Below, in pieces: positions 1 through 11,100 of a stretch of DNA of 64,000 nucleotides. The notes beneath the pieces are model-generated. The model saw nothing but the letters and a program-made list of their open reading frames with translations, had not been told where the DNA came from and did not search any database. Position 1 is the first letter of the stretch. The number at the start of each line of letters is the position of its first letter. Both the position numbers and the translations under genes were made by a program. The DNA comes from Viridothelium virens (taxonomy: Eukaryota > Ascomycota > Dothideomycetes > Trypetheliales > Trypetheliaceae), in NCBI GenBank assembly GCA_010094025.1, contig ML991851.1, positions 60,095 through 124,094 of the forward strand. The letters run 5' to 3'.

Positions 1-1847
1 TCACTGATACCGAGCGTCTCATCGGTGACGCTGCAAAGAATCAAGTCGCCATGAACCCGGCCAACACAGTCTTCGACGCCAAGCGCCTCATTGGCAGAAA
101 GTTTGCCGACGGGGAGGTGCAAGCAGACATGAAGCACTTCCCCTTCAAGGTCGTCGATAAGAATGGCAAGCCTGTCGTCAACGTCGAATATAAGGGTGAG
201 ACCAAATCATTCACACCGGAGGAAATATCCTCCATGGTGCTCACGAAAATGAGGGAGACTGCTGAGTCCTATCTCGGTGGGACCGTCAACAATGCTGTCG
301 TCACTGTGCCGGCCTACTTCAACGACTCGCAACGCCAAGCTACCAAAGATGCCGGTCTTATCGCAGGCTTGAACGTCCTTCGTATCATCAACGAACCCAC
401 AGCCGCCGCCATTGCCTACGGTCTTGACAAGAAGACAGAAGGCGAACGCAACGTGCTTATCTTCGACTTGGGTGGTGGTACCTTCGATGTCTCGCTTCTT
501 ACCATCGAGGAAGGCATCTTTGAGGTTAAATCTACTGCCGGTGATACCCACTTGGGTGGCGAAGACTTTGACAACCGATTGGTCAACCACTTTGTGAACG
601 AATTCAAACGCAAGCACCGCAAAGATCTCACCAGCAACGCTCGTGCTCTCCGTCGTCTCCGAACTGCTTGCGAACGTGCCAAGCGCACACTCTCTTCGTC
701 GGCTCAGACTTCGATCGAGATTGACTCTCTGTATGAGGGTATCGACTTTTACACTTCCATCACTCGTGCTCGGTTCGAGGAGCTTTGCCAGGATCTCTTC
801 CGCTCTACCATGGAGCCCGTTGAGCGTGTGCTTCGCGACGCCAAGATTGACAAGTCATCTGTTCACGAAATCGTCCTCGTCGGTGGTTCGACTCGTATTC
901 CCAAGATTCAAAAGATGGTTTCCGACTTCTTCAACGGGAAAGAACCCAATAAATCAATCAACCCAGATGAAGCAGTTGCCTACGGTGCTGCCGTCCAGGC
1001 CGCTATCCTTTCTGGAGATCAAAGCTCGAAGTCTACAAACGAAATCCTCCTGCTCGATGTCACTGCCCTCTCCCTCGGTATCGAAACCGCTGGTGGTGTC
1101 ATGACCCCTCTCATCAAGCGTAATACTACCATTCCCACCAAGAAATCCGAGGTCTTTTCCACGTTCTCCGATAACCAGCCGGGTGTGCTCATTCAAGTCT
1201 TCGAGGGTGAGCGTGCCCGTACCAAGGACAATAACCTCCTGGGTAAATTCGAGCTTACTGGTATTCCACCTGCGCCTCGTGGTGTACCTCAAATCCAGGT
1301 TACTTTTGACGTGGATGCCAACAGTATCATGAACATCACCGCCGAAGAGAAGGGTACTGGCAAAAGCAACAAGATTGTCATCACCAACGACAAGGGACGC
1401 CTGTCCAAGGATGAGATCGAGCGCATGTTATCAGAGGCAGAGAAGTACCGCGAGGAAGATGAAGCCGAGAAGGACCGTGTTCAGGCGAAGAACGGTCTCG
1501 AATCCTACGCTTACTCTCTTCGCAACACTTTGGGTGACCCGAAGGTCGACGAGAAGCTTGAAGCTGGTGACAAGGAGAAGCTCAAGGCTGAGATTGACAA
1601 GACTGTTGCCTGGCTCGACGACAGCCAGACCGCTACCAAGGAAGAGTATGAGAGCCAGCAGAAGGAACTCGAGGCTGTTGCCAACCCCATAATGATGAAG
1701 TTCTACGGTGCTGGTGGCGAGGGTGGTATGCCCGGTGGAATGGGTGGCATGCCTGGCGGTGGACCAGGTGGTTTCCCTGGTGCTGGCGCTGCTCCCGGCG
1801 CTGGTGCCGGTGGTGATGAAGGTCCTACTGTGGAGGAAGTTGATTAA
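1..1847 (+). CDS. SSA1: Cytosolic HSP70 chaperone (SSA type), 5' truncated by window edge
   Basis: The frame opens at base 3 and reads [14 protein letters not shown], so by comparison with the family about 45 N-terminal residues, including the first phosphate loop, lie off the left edge. The visible part has the rest of the ATPase domain ([21 protein letters not shown]), the substrate-binding domain ([14 protein letters not shown]) and a helical lid. It ends in a Gly/Met/Pro-rich tail ([13 protein letters not shown]) and the terminal EEVD, which in this family binds TPR co-chaperones and marks the cytosolic/nuclear form. The visible part has no intron. ATP-driven folding of nascent and stressed proteins is known for the family. 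Which SSA paralogue this is cannot be decided here. It converges on the next gene. Confidence 0.97.
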   Translation, partial: TDTERLIGDAAKNQVAMNPANTVFDAKRLIGRKFADGEVQADMKHFPFKVVDKNGKPVVNVEYKGETKSFTPEEISSMVLTKMRETAESYLGGTVNNAVVTVPAYFNDSQRQATKDAGLIAGLNVLRIINEPTAAAIAYGLDKKTEGERNVLIFDLGGGTFDVSLLTIEEGIFEVKSTAGDTHLGGEDFDNRLVNHFVNEFKRKHRKDLTSNARALRRLRTACERAKRTLSSSAQTSIEIDSLYEGIDFYTSITRARFEELCQDLFRSTMEPVERVLRDAKIDKSSVHEIVLVGGSTRIPKIQKMVSDFFNGKEPNKSINPDEAVAYGAAVQAAILSGDQSSKSTNEILLLDVTALSLGIETAGGVMTPLIKRNTTIPTKKSEVFSTFSDNQPGVLIQVFEGERARTKDNNLLGKFELTGIPPAPRGVPQIQVTFDVDANSIMNITAEEKGTGKSNKIVITNDKGRLSKDEIERMLSEAEKYREEDEAEKDRVQAKNGLESYAYSLRNTLGDPKVDEKLEAGDKEKLKAEIDKTVAWLDDSQTATKEEYESQQKELEAVANPIMMKFYGAGGEGGMPGGMGGMPGGGPGGFPGAGAAPGAGAGGDEGPTVEEVD

Positions 1848-2284
1848 ATGTCTAACTTTCCTGCTCATCACGACATCCATGCACCTGGGGTTAGGCGTTT
1901 CCTATAGACCAAGTAGCAGCAAGTTGGTTCCTCTGTTGCTCGCTTTTCTATGATCTTCATGACGGGTGGAAAAAAGGATTTCTCTTGCATTGGCAAATGT
2001 ACTTTAATTGAGCATCCACAACAGGTAGATGCAAATGGAATATTTCGATACAGACTATAATTGGGCTGTGACATGTCTGCTCTCTAGGTACCCAACCTAA
2101 CAAAATATCAAATCGCCTTCACATACGAAGCACAAGTCCGTCACATAGGAATCGCCTAAAGAATATCTATCGCCAGAACGCCATACTACTCTATCCTCTT
2201 CCAACCTTCCGCCTCATCACACACCTACAAAGCCATCATCCAATCCCAACCCCAATCCCACCACTCTCCCCACAACCCCCCTCT
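1848..2284. other. Intergenic, convergent 3' ends
   Basis: This 437 bp gap lies between the HSP70 stop and the EMI1-like stop. It should hold both 3' untranslated regions. I see no further gene; short frames here have no family features. Confidence 0.6.
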
Positions 2285-2992
2285 TCAGAACCCCCCTACC
2301 TCCCTCCACCCATCGGGGTCCCTCGCAAAAAACCCCTCCACCGACTCCCCCGGCGTCCTCGCCTCCCACACATCCTCACTATTCGGCCCCATGCGCCACC
2401 GCGCCTCCTTCTCACGATACCGCTCTCGCACCACCTCCGCCCTCTGCGCCGCCGGCAAGCCGCGCGTCCGCATGCAGAACCAGAAGTCGGACCACTGCTG
2501 CGAGCACGAGCGCCAGTGGCCGTAGCGGTAGAGAGACAGGAACTGGCCGCCCGGCGACTGGCACCAGTAGGCGGTGTCGAAGGCGGCGCGGCAGGACATT
2601 GTGGTGGGGTATTGCGAGTCGAATGGTGTTGAGGCTGGGTCTAGAGCTGAGTCTGAGTCTGGGGCAGTTGCCGAGGCTGAGGTCGAGGCTGATTTTGCTG
2701 CCGCGGGAGTGGAGGGTGGTGGAGTGAGTGAGGAGGACGTGCTGGTGGTAGGAGTGGTTGGGAGATGGGAGGCGCGGGTTTCGCGCTCGAGCTCGGCAAG
2801 GAAGGATTGTAGGTCTGGGTCGGCTTGGTCGTCGCGGGAGGAGGAGCCACGGCGGGGAGGCACGCGAGTGGGCTTGTCGGTGAGCTCGCGAGGGCTGGCG
2901 GGGGGTTCGGATGGGGTGGGAGTTGGGTCTGGGGTTGGGTCTGAGGGCTTGAGAACGGGGGTTTGGGGATCGGCGCGGTACCACCAGCCCAT
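2285..2992 (-). CDS. EMI1: EMI1-like protein (DUF3128 family)
   Basis: A single-exon gene of 235 residues if translation starts at MGWWYRADP (2992). An upstream in-frame ATG at 3109 would add 39 low-complexity residues and is less likely. The N-terminal two thirds is Pro/Ser/Thr-rich and disordered. The conserved DUF3128 core follows: SCRAAFDTAYWCQSPGG, then RYGHWRSCSQQWSDFWFC, with paired cysteines and aromatic residues typical of the family. Yeast EMI1 is needed for early meiotic gene induction and affects mitochondrial function; the biochemical activity is unknown. The C-terminal part (EKEARWRMGPNSEDVWEAR) also fits the family. It lies divergent to YME2 with 292 bp between the starts. Confidence 0.88.
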   Translation of the reverse strand: MGWWYRADPQTPVLKPSDPTPDPTPTPSEPPASPRELTDKPTRVPPRRGSSSRDDQADPDLQSFLAELERETRASHLPTTPTTSTSSSLTPPPSTPAAAKSASTSASATAPDSDSALDPASTPFDSQYPTTMSCRAAFDTAYWCQSPGGQFLSLYRYGHWRSCSQQWSDFWFCMRTRGLPAAQRAEVVRERYREKEARWRMGPNSEDVWEARTPGESVEGFFARDPDGWREVGGF

Positions 2993-3284
2993 TGTGAGTG
3001 GAGTCGAAGTTGAATGCGAGTGGAGTTGGTAGGGTTGGAAGGTGGGAGATTTGGCGATGAATAAATTCGAGTGCTGCTTGAGAATCGCGTCTGAAGGCAC
3101 GGACCACAATCGTCATCCCGTTTCTTGGTACCTTAGCATCCCAGGACCAGGGCCAGGGTATCCTCAATCATGATAACTTATATCTTCTTCGCTTCCAGTG
3201 ATGTTCTCTGTTGAAAAAACACTTGACCATATTTTGAAATCTTTGAAGAAGGATTTGAACAATGAATAGATACTGTTAGTCGCG

Positions 3285-6028
3285 ATGAATAGCTTTGCTA
3301 GGTTCGGGATAAATCGTGGACATGGACTATCGACCGCCTGCTATCAGAGATTAGTATGCCATAGGGGCCTTGCAGAATCGTAAGTACTACTCTCGATTGC
3401 TCTCAGGTCACAAAGGACGCCGTGATACTGATTCGGATGCTACAGAAACTCGTTTCTACGTACTTCTGGGTTTGCACAACAGTCTTCCCGTCATGCTTCT
3501 CTTGAAGCAGGAGAGCACAAGTCAGGACACATTGAAGCTGGTCCAAATCAGGGCATCTTCTATTTTGATAGTAAGCTTTAATGTGTTTCCGATGCGCGTA
3601 TTTTTCTTGCTTACATGGTCTCGAGGCATCTACCCTCAAAGGTTACAATGGCTCCTCCGCCTGCCTTGGCAAAGCGAAAACGCCGTGCCTGGGTTAATCG
3701 AACGATTGCAATCAAGGGAGCTCACCGCAAATCCGGGTAAGATCTTGGAAAATGCCCACAAAGAATCAGCCCCGTTTAAAGTCGAGGAAGTCCTTCCAAG
3801 ACTCAAAGAAGGTGGAGCGTTCGTTAAATTCTCGAAGCAAGAGGGTGTGCCGCTCTCGGACATTGAAGGCAGGGTCAAAGCTTATCTTAAAGAGAACCCA
3901 ATCAGGCCATTTTGGTGGCCGTTCCAGCATGTCCGGGCAAATCTTGTGAGGGGTCGACCGTGGGTCGAGGATTTGTTGTTTCGTATACCTGGATTTAGAC
4001 TAAAGGTCGAATTTTTAGCTGCCCAGCCCGGTTCCGAAGCTGCTGAGCTCTCTCAGGAACAGCTGTATAGTCTCTTCAGGCCGTATGGTCGTCTAGCAGA
4101 CGTTGTACCTCAGCCATCGGACTCCAAAGTCTTGCCCAAATTCTCCTTCCTAGACTTTGCAGCGTCAAGGCGGGCAGTCATGGCTAAAAACTGTATGCAT
4201 GGATACACTGTCCCAGAGACCATGGGAGGTGGTCCGGGTGGAACTCTCCTAAAATTGACTTACGAACGAAAGCCAAAAGATCATTGGATAAAGGACTGGT
4301 TATTTAGTCATCCTAGAATTGTGATACCTGCAGTTGCTGCTATTGTGGCTGGTATTACCGTGGCGATCTTTGATCCAATTCGCACATTTTTCATCAAGGC
4401 GCACATAACAAGGACATTCCATGTTGAGGACAATCGATTCTGGCGTTGGTTTAAGACTCAAGCGAACGACCTCTTCCGCCGCAACGTGGAAGATGATCCT
4501 GGAATGGAAGCTATCTGGGATGACAGAAAAGATAACATCGACCAAATCGGGGCATGGCTGATGGAAACGGCAGACACTTTCATTGTCGTTCAGGGGCCTC
4601 GTGGATCTGGAAAACGAGAGCTTGTTGTGGATCAGGCGCTTAAGCATCGAAAGCACAAGATAACAATCGATTGTAAACCGATTCAGGAGGCTCGTGGCGA
4701 TGCTGCTACGATCAATGCAGCTGCCCAAGAAGTTGGCTATCGGCCGATCTTCTCTTGGATGAATAGCATAAGCGGTCTTATTGACCTTGCAGCTCAAGGT
4801 ACGACAGGCGTCAAAACTGGATTCTCGGAAACATTGGACAGTCAACTTGCGAAGATCTGGAACAATACTGCCACTGCTCTGAAGAGCATAGCATTAGAAG
4901 GCCGGAGAAAGAACGATAAAGACGCCCATTTGAGCGATGACGAATACTTGGAAGCGCATCCCGAGCATAGACCAGTAGTTGTTGTCGACAATTTCTTACA
5001 CAAGAGTGCGGAGAATAGTGTGGTCTACGATAAGATTGCTGACTGGTAAGCTCCACGATGACTGTAGTCGAAGATCATTTAGCTATTCCTGACCCAAACT
5101 GACTCACATTAGGGCCGCTCTTTTAACGACATCAAATATCGCACATGTCATCTTTCTCACAAACGACGTCTCTTTCTCCAAGTCCCTTAGCAAGGCCCTA
5201 CCAGATCGTGTCTTTCGTCAGATATCACTCAGCGACTGCAGCCCCGAAGTCGCGAAGCGCTTCGTAATCACGCACCTTGACTCGGGGGTAGACGTGGAGG
5301 ATTCCGACGGAGAAGGCGGCAAGAAGCTGACGCCTTCGCAGCGACGCAAAGATCTCGTAGAACTTGATGAGTGCATTTCGTACCTCGGAGGCCGGCTCAC
5401 TGATCTCGAATTCCTTGCACGGCGCATCAAAACCGGAGAGAGCCCCAAGAAGGCCGTTCATGAAATTATTGATCAATCTGCATCCGAGATCCTAAAAATG
5501 TTCCTAATCGGGATGGAAGATTTTGGGGTTGGAGCTGGTCAAAACTCCTCGTCGCGAAAATGGAGCGCAGAACAGGCTTGGCTTCTCATCAAGCAACTGG
5601 CCGAGCAAGAGGTGCTACGATACAATGAGGTCCTCTTAAACGGTGCTTATAGTTCCGGTGGCGAGAAAGTGCTACAAGCGCTCGAGCAAGCTGAGCTTAT
5701 TACCATTCTTTCGTCCAATGGACGTCCACATTCGATCAAGCCTGGCAAACCTGTCTATCTGCCTGCTTTTAAACGACTCAGTCAGGATCAGGTCCTGAGC
5801 AGTAGACTCGATCTGTCCATGCTGACCGAAGCGATCAAGAGTGAAAATGCGAGCATCGATAAGTACGAAAACGAACTGAAATTACTGGCAGCGCTACCCA
5901 AGCAGCCTGCTGCATTGGCGCCGAGGATCAAGTGGCTCTTGGCGAAGGTAGCAGCGAGTCAGACGAAAGTGGAGAGCTTGGAGAAAGAAAGCAGTGTTCT
6001 CAAAAAGATCTTACAGGAAGAGTATTAG
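3285..6028 (+). CDS. YME2: Mitochondrial escape protein 2 (Yme2), inner-membrane protein
   Basis: I rebuilt four exons: 3285-3379, 3446-3570, 3626-5045 and 5113-6028, giving 851 residues, close to the family's usual length. Exon 1 (MNSFARFGINRGHG...) is Arg-rich and looks like a mitochondrial presequence. Introns are 66, 55 and 67 nt, all GT-AG. Order: conserved leader (GPNQGIFYFD, IYPQRLQWLLRLPW); an RRM-like domain around residues 190-286; a transmembrane helix around 300-328 (IVIPAVAAIVAGITVAIFD); then a large intermembrane-space domain with a P-loop (VVQGPRGSGKRE, about residue 395). The C-terminal end is helical. In yeast, Yme2 takes part in mitochondrial nucleoid maintenance and mtDNA escape. 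The first two exons are inferred from frame and family fit. Confidence 0.93.
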
Positions 6029-8173
6029 GATTCCGGAGGATCCGTGTATTTATCGACGAAAAGATACCCTGACTCTGTATGTAATGTACAAATCTGTCTC
6101 CTTCTCTGTTATTTTTACGAAACCCTAATGCTGGTTCTTCTTGGTGCCAAGGAACTCAGATTTTGCCAAGTGACAAAACTAGTCTAATGCTGAGATGAGT
6201 TCAGGGGAAAGTACCCCAGTTCAGTAACATATACTTCGTAGAGACGCGATATACGTATGCATCATATTTGCTTCTTCATAAACGGTGAACACAAACCCTG
6301 CTGAACAAGAAATTGCCTCCCTCGCATAATTCCGACAATTCCTCGTCTCACCAGATCGTAAGCGAAGCTATCCCCTAATCGGTGGAATCATGTGTCATAG
6401 AATTCAAGTGATTGACCCTTCAGGTAGATGAGGTTCTCCGCGGTTCTGCTGGTTCCGAGCAAGACACGGCGTGGGAGGTCGGCCGAAGCCGGAGTGGAGC
6501 GGTTCACCAGAAGGGAGAAAATTTTCCTGCATTAACGCTTGACCGGTTAATAACGACGGAGGGTGTCTAGAAGGATCTAACAGGAAAGCAGCAGGTCAGC
6601 GGCGAATGCCTCTGTGGAGAGTCGTCGTCGTCGTCAAAGCAGACGTTCACGGTGATTGATGATTGACGATTGATGCAAGATAAAGGCCGGTTTGCCATGA
6701 CGAGCTCTGATTACGGTAAAAGATTCCAAGAGGATGGAGAGGCGCGCCGAATCAGCCAGTCAGGTGCAAACCGGGCATCCGATGACGGCGGGAGGAGAGG
6801 CACGGCTACTAAGCGTGCAGCGGCTATCGTGCCTCTGACTGGAGCAACCAGCATCTGCATCGTTGTGCATCTTGACCAGCTTGCGACTTACCCAACCTCT
6901 ACTCAGCCGGCCAATCAGCAGCATCGTATTACTCTGTCCGTCCTTCCCACGCTTTGGGTCGAAACTCGGTTGTGGAACTAAAGCCGGCAGATCTAAGCTT
7001 CTTGCAGGCGTGGGGAGCTCTAGACAGGGTTTCTAGCAACTCTCCCACTCCAATCTCGTTCTCCGCCCCCATGGCTCCTGCACGTCAAGCGTCACTGGAG
7101 CGACTTTTTTTTAAAGCCCGAATGCGACCAATTCGAGCGTCTGCACGCTGCAACACCATGGCCAGGGTCCAGAAGTAGATAGAGATCTCGAGCTCGCCCG
7201 GCGGCTCCGAGTGACTGGCGATTTAGACTTTGCATTGAAGGTTGCATTGGCGAGCTCTGCTGGGGGATGGAGCGCTTGGCAATGTTGCTTTTGTAAAGGG
7301 TGAGCGGAGGTACAGGCGAATACGGAACGTCGCTCAGCGCTGTCCACGTATGATGTAGAGTTGAATCCAGCACTGGGGTGCCTTGACGATCGTCCCGACG
7401 ACAAGCTGCGACTGAACAACTGCCCTACGAGTCTTCCGACCTGGGCGAAATTGAGACAGAAAGTCTAGTGAGTTGTAGACCACGCTAGGCACTCCCCACT
7501 TCAGACACCTTCATAAAAACAACCTCGCCCACCCACCCTCAATACCATTTTCCCCTCTTCTTTCCTCCCTTCTGCAGCCTGAACTAGCATCATCATTGAA
7601 GCCGCGGAATCCGCCGCATTAGGTACCGGTATGTCCCTACAATTCTCCCTTCTTCTGCCATGCCTCCACGCCATGCCCACCCAGCCTTTGCTATCTGTCT
7701 ATTTGCCACAAGCGACCACACTGCGAGAAACTCCTCCCTTGCCTCCTTGGAGGATACTTTCTCCGTTCGCTTGCTTTTGGATAGCCTTCGCATCGCGAGC
7801 CGCTTTCAATCGTAAGAATATATCGCACATACGTGGCTAAAGGGTTGCCTGAGACCACCGTGGAGCTTTGAACTTCGATATTGGCCAATCGCGGAAACGA
7901 TGGAAGCTTGTCTTTACTTCCGGCCTTGTCTACCATGACTTATCTGAATGAACATGGACCCATGCCTATGATTGCCACCCGGACATTTCAGCCTCTTTGT
8001 TCTTCCTGAGCCGCACCTTATTGGCACTATACGTTTTCGCATGTACTGATTCGTCCAAGTGTCAACAGGCTTGTTCTTGGTCCGTCTGTGCTCAACTCCA
8101 GTCGATACCTTCTAGTCTCCCCACCTGCCTGCCTCTACATCTATCTTCCTCGTTTCGGCCGACCGCCGATAGA
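6029..8173. other. Long intergenic region / glutamate synthase leader and promoter
   Basis: This 2,145 bp stretch has no gene I can support. Short frames at 6670-6981 and 7092-7419 have no family features. Pyrimidine-rich sequence around 7540-7575 looks like a core promoter or transcription start zone. A leader intron is plausible: a GTATGT donor at 7629 and a CAACAG acceptor ending at 8068, preceded by TACTGAT. If so, the 5' leader is spliced and several upstream ATGs (for example 7631) are removed. A short ATTGATGATTGACGATTGAT repeat lies near 6655. Confidence 0.4.
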
Positions 8174-11100
8174 ATGGGTCGGGTCTCATTCATCGACGAA
8201 AAACCAGAATGTGATACCATTGAGGAAGAGACCACCCTCAGTGTCTTTCCTTACCAGGAGACGCCTGAAAATAAATCATGGGCTGGCACGTTGCCACTCA
8301 AGCAAGGTCTCTATGACCCTGACCTTGAGAAAGACGCATGCGGTGTCGGTTTCGCTGCGTAAGTGCAAGGCCGTGCCCCAGTACCACAGCATATAATCCG
8401 GGGGTCTGCCAGCATTGGTTACGAGAGATAGCGAGGTAGACTTAAGACACTCTGGGTTTCTGCGATCTGCAAGAGCACAGTCTCCTAAAGTCGAAAGATG
8501 TATTGTGAGCGTGCGGTAAAGTAGCGCCGCCACCAAAACTGTACCTCATCCTTTGACCATCACCTCTGCTGCCACCCCTAAACACTGTGAGAGGAATACT
8601 ATGCTGACATAATTATAGCCATATCAAGGGGCGAGCGAGCCATAAGATCATCAGCGATGGTATGTTCTTATTGGCTTCAGCTTCAAACAAGGCTAATCCC
8701 GAAAATAGCGCGCAATCTTCTCTGCAATATGACCCATCGCGGGGCGGTGGGATCAGATGCTCGCGATGGCGATGGCGCCGGGGTGATGACTTCCATACCA
8801 CACAAGTTCTTTGTTAAGAACTTCGAACGCGAGCAAGGTTTTAAGTTGCCCCCACAGGGCCAGTACGCCGCTGGAAACCTCTTCTTCAAGCCGGACACCG
8901 AAATCTTGAAAGATACTATTGCCGCTTTTGAGGATGTCGCAGATTCTCTCGATCTGAGAGTGCTAGGGTGGCGGGAGGTTCCACGCGACTCTAGTCTACT
9001 CGGACCAGCCGCACTTTCTCGCGAACCTATCATTCTGCAGCCGTTCGTTGTCCTCAAGTCTGCCTATGGGAATGGGAGGGAGCCGATTACTACTGATGCC
9101 GACCAATTTGATGAGCCATATTTTGAGAGACAGCTATACGTACTGCGAAAGCGGGCTACACACGTCATTGGACTATCGAATTGGTTCTATTTGTGCTCTC
9201 TCAGTAACAAGAATATTGTGTACAAGGGTCAACTTGCCCCTGTCCAAGTCTATGAGTACTACCACGACCTAGTCTCCGTAGACTACGAAGGCCATTTCGC
9301 CCTGGTCCACTCCAGATTTTCCACAAACACCTTTCCCAGCTGGGATCGGGCGCAGCCCTTAAGATGGGCCGCTCACAATGGTGAGATCAATACCCTGCGC
9401 GGCAACAAGAATTGGATGAAAGCAAGAGAAGGTGTGCTCAAGTCTGAGCTATTCGGAGACGAACTCGACCTTTTGTATCCAATTATTGAGGATGGAGGCT
9501 CTGATTCTGCTGCATTTGACAACGTTCTTGAACTGCTTGTCATCAATGGTGTCTTGTCCCTTCCTGAAGCTGTCATGCTTATGGTCCCCGAAGCGTGGCA
9601 GGGAAACAGAGCTATTGATGCCTCAAAGCAGGCGTACTACGAATGGGCTGCATGTATGATGGAGCCCTGGGACGGACCTGCGTTGTTCACATTTTCAGAC
9701 GGCCGATATTGCGGCGCCAATCTGGACCGAAACGGGTTACGGCCATGCCGATACTATGTCACTGACGACGACCGTATCATCTGCGCATCAGAAGTTGGTA
9801 CCATCTCGATCGAGCCAGAGCGAATCGTGCAAAAAGGCAGACTGCAACCTGGACGAATGCTTCTTGTGGATACTGTTGCTGGTAGAATTGTTGACGATGG
9901 CGAACTTAAGAACATGGTCGCAAACCGTCAAGACTTCCAGAGCTGGATCCAAAAGCAGCTCATTACCATGCCTGGCATCTACCAGCGTCTTGTAAACCAG
10001 GGCACCGATGTCTCGCACACATTGACTCCTACCAGAGTTCAGGAGGACCCTCGACTGAAAGCCTTCGGATATTCGTTGGAGCAGGTCACTTTGCTTCTAG
10101 GACCAATGGCCGCTGACTCGAAAGAGGCCCTTGGATCCATGGGTAACGATGCGCCGCTGGCTTGCATGGCCTCTCAACCTCGTCTCTTATATGAGTATTT
10201 CCGACAGCTGTTCGCTCAGGTTACAAATCCCCCCATCGATCCCATCCGGGAGGCCATTGTCATGTCGTTGGAAGCCTATGTGGGACCCCAAGGCAATCTC
10301 TTGGAGATGAACGAGAACCAATGCCGCCGACTACTCCTTCCATCCCCGGTCCTTTCCATCGAGGAATTCAATGCTCTCACGAATGTCACAAGCGTGTATT
10401 CTGACTGGACTGTTCAGGTCATTGACATTACATTCCCGAAGAGGGAGGGCGTTCAGGGTTACATGGATGCTCTAGACAGAATAAGTGAAGCTGCCAGCAC
10501 TGCAGTTACCACCGGCTACAACATACTTATCCTGTCGGATCGGGCGACATCGGCAGATCGCATCTCTGTCTCCACTCTACTCGCCACTGGTTTAGTCCAT
10601 CACCACCTGGTGCGAACCCGGTTGCGGTCACAAGCTGCTCTGATTGTAGAGACGGGAGAAGCTCGAGAGGTACATCACATGTGTGTTCTCGTAGGATACG
10701 GCGCAGACGCAATCTGCCCATATTTGGCCATGGAGTGCATTCTCAAGATGGAGCGTGAAGGTCTGATTCGCAAGAAGCTCAGCCCGCAGCAACTCATTGA
10801 GAACTATAAGCACTCATGCGACGGTGGCATCCTCAAAGTAATGAGTAAGATGGGCATCTCCACGCTTCAGAGCTACAAAGGTGCCCAGATCTTCGAAGCC
10901 CTCGGCATCGATGACTATGTCGTTGATCGCTGTTTCCATGGAACTGCAACTCGGATAAGGGGTATGACTTTTGAGCTTATTGCTCAAGATGCTTTCGCTC
11001 TACACGAGAAAGGGTATCCATCCCGCAACATCCTGGAGATCCCCGGCCTCGCCGAGACAGGTGAATATCACTGGCGGGACGGCGGCGAAGCTCACGTCAA

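Noticed and set aside
207-1880. Minus-strand frames opposite HSP70
   Set aside because: The plus strand encodes an unmistakable HSP70; the antisense frames are a common effect of its codon use.
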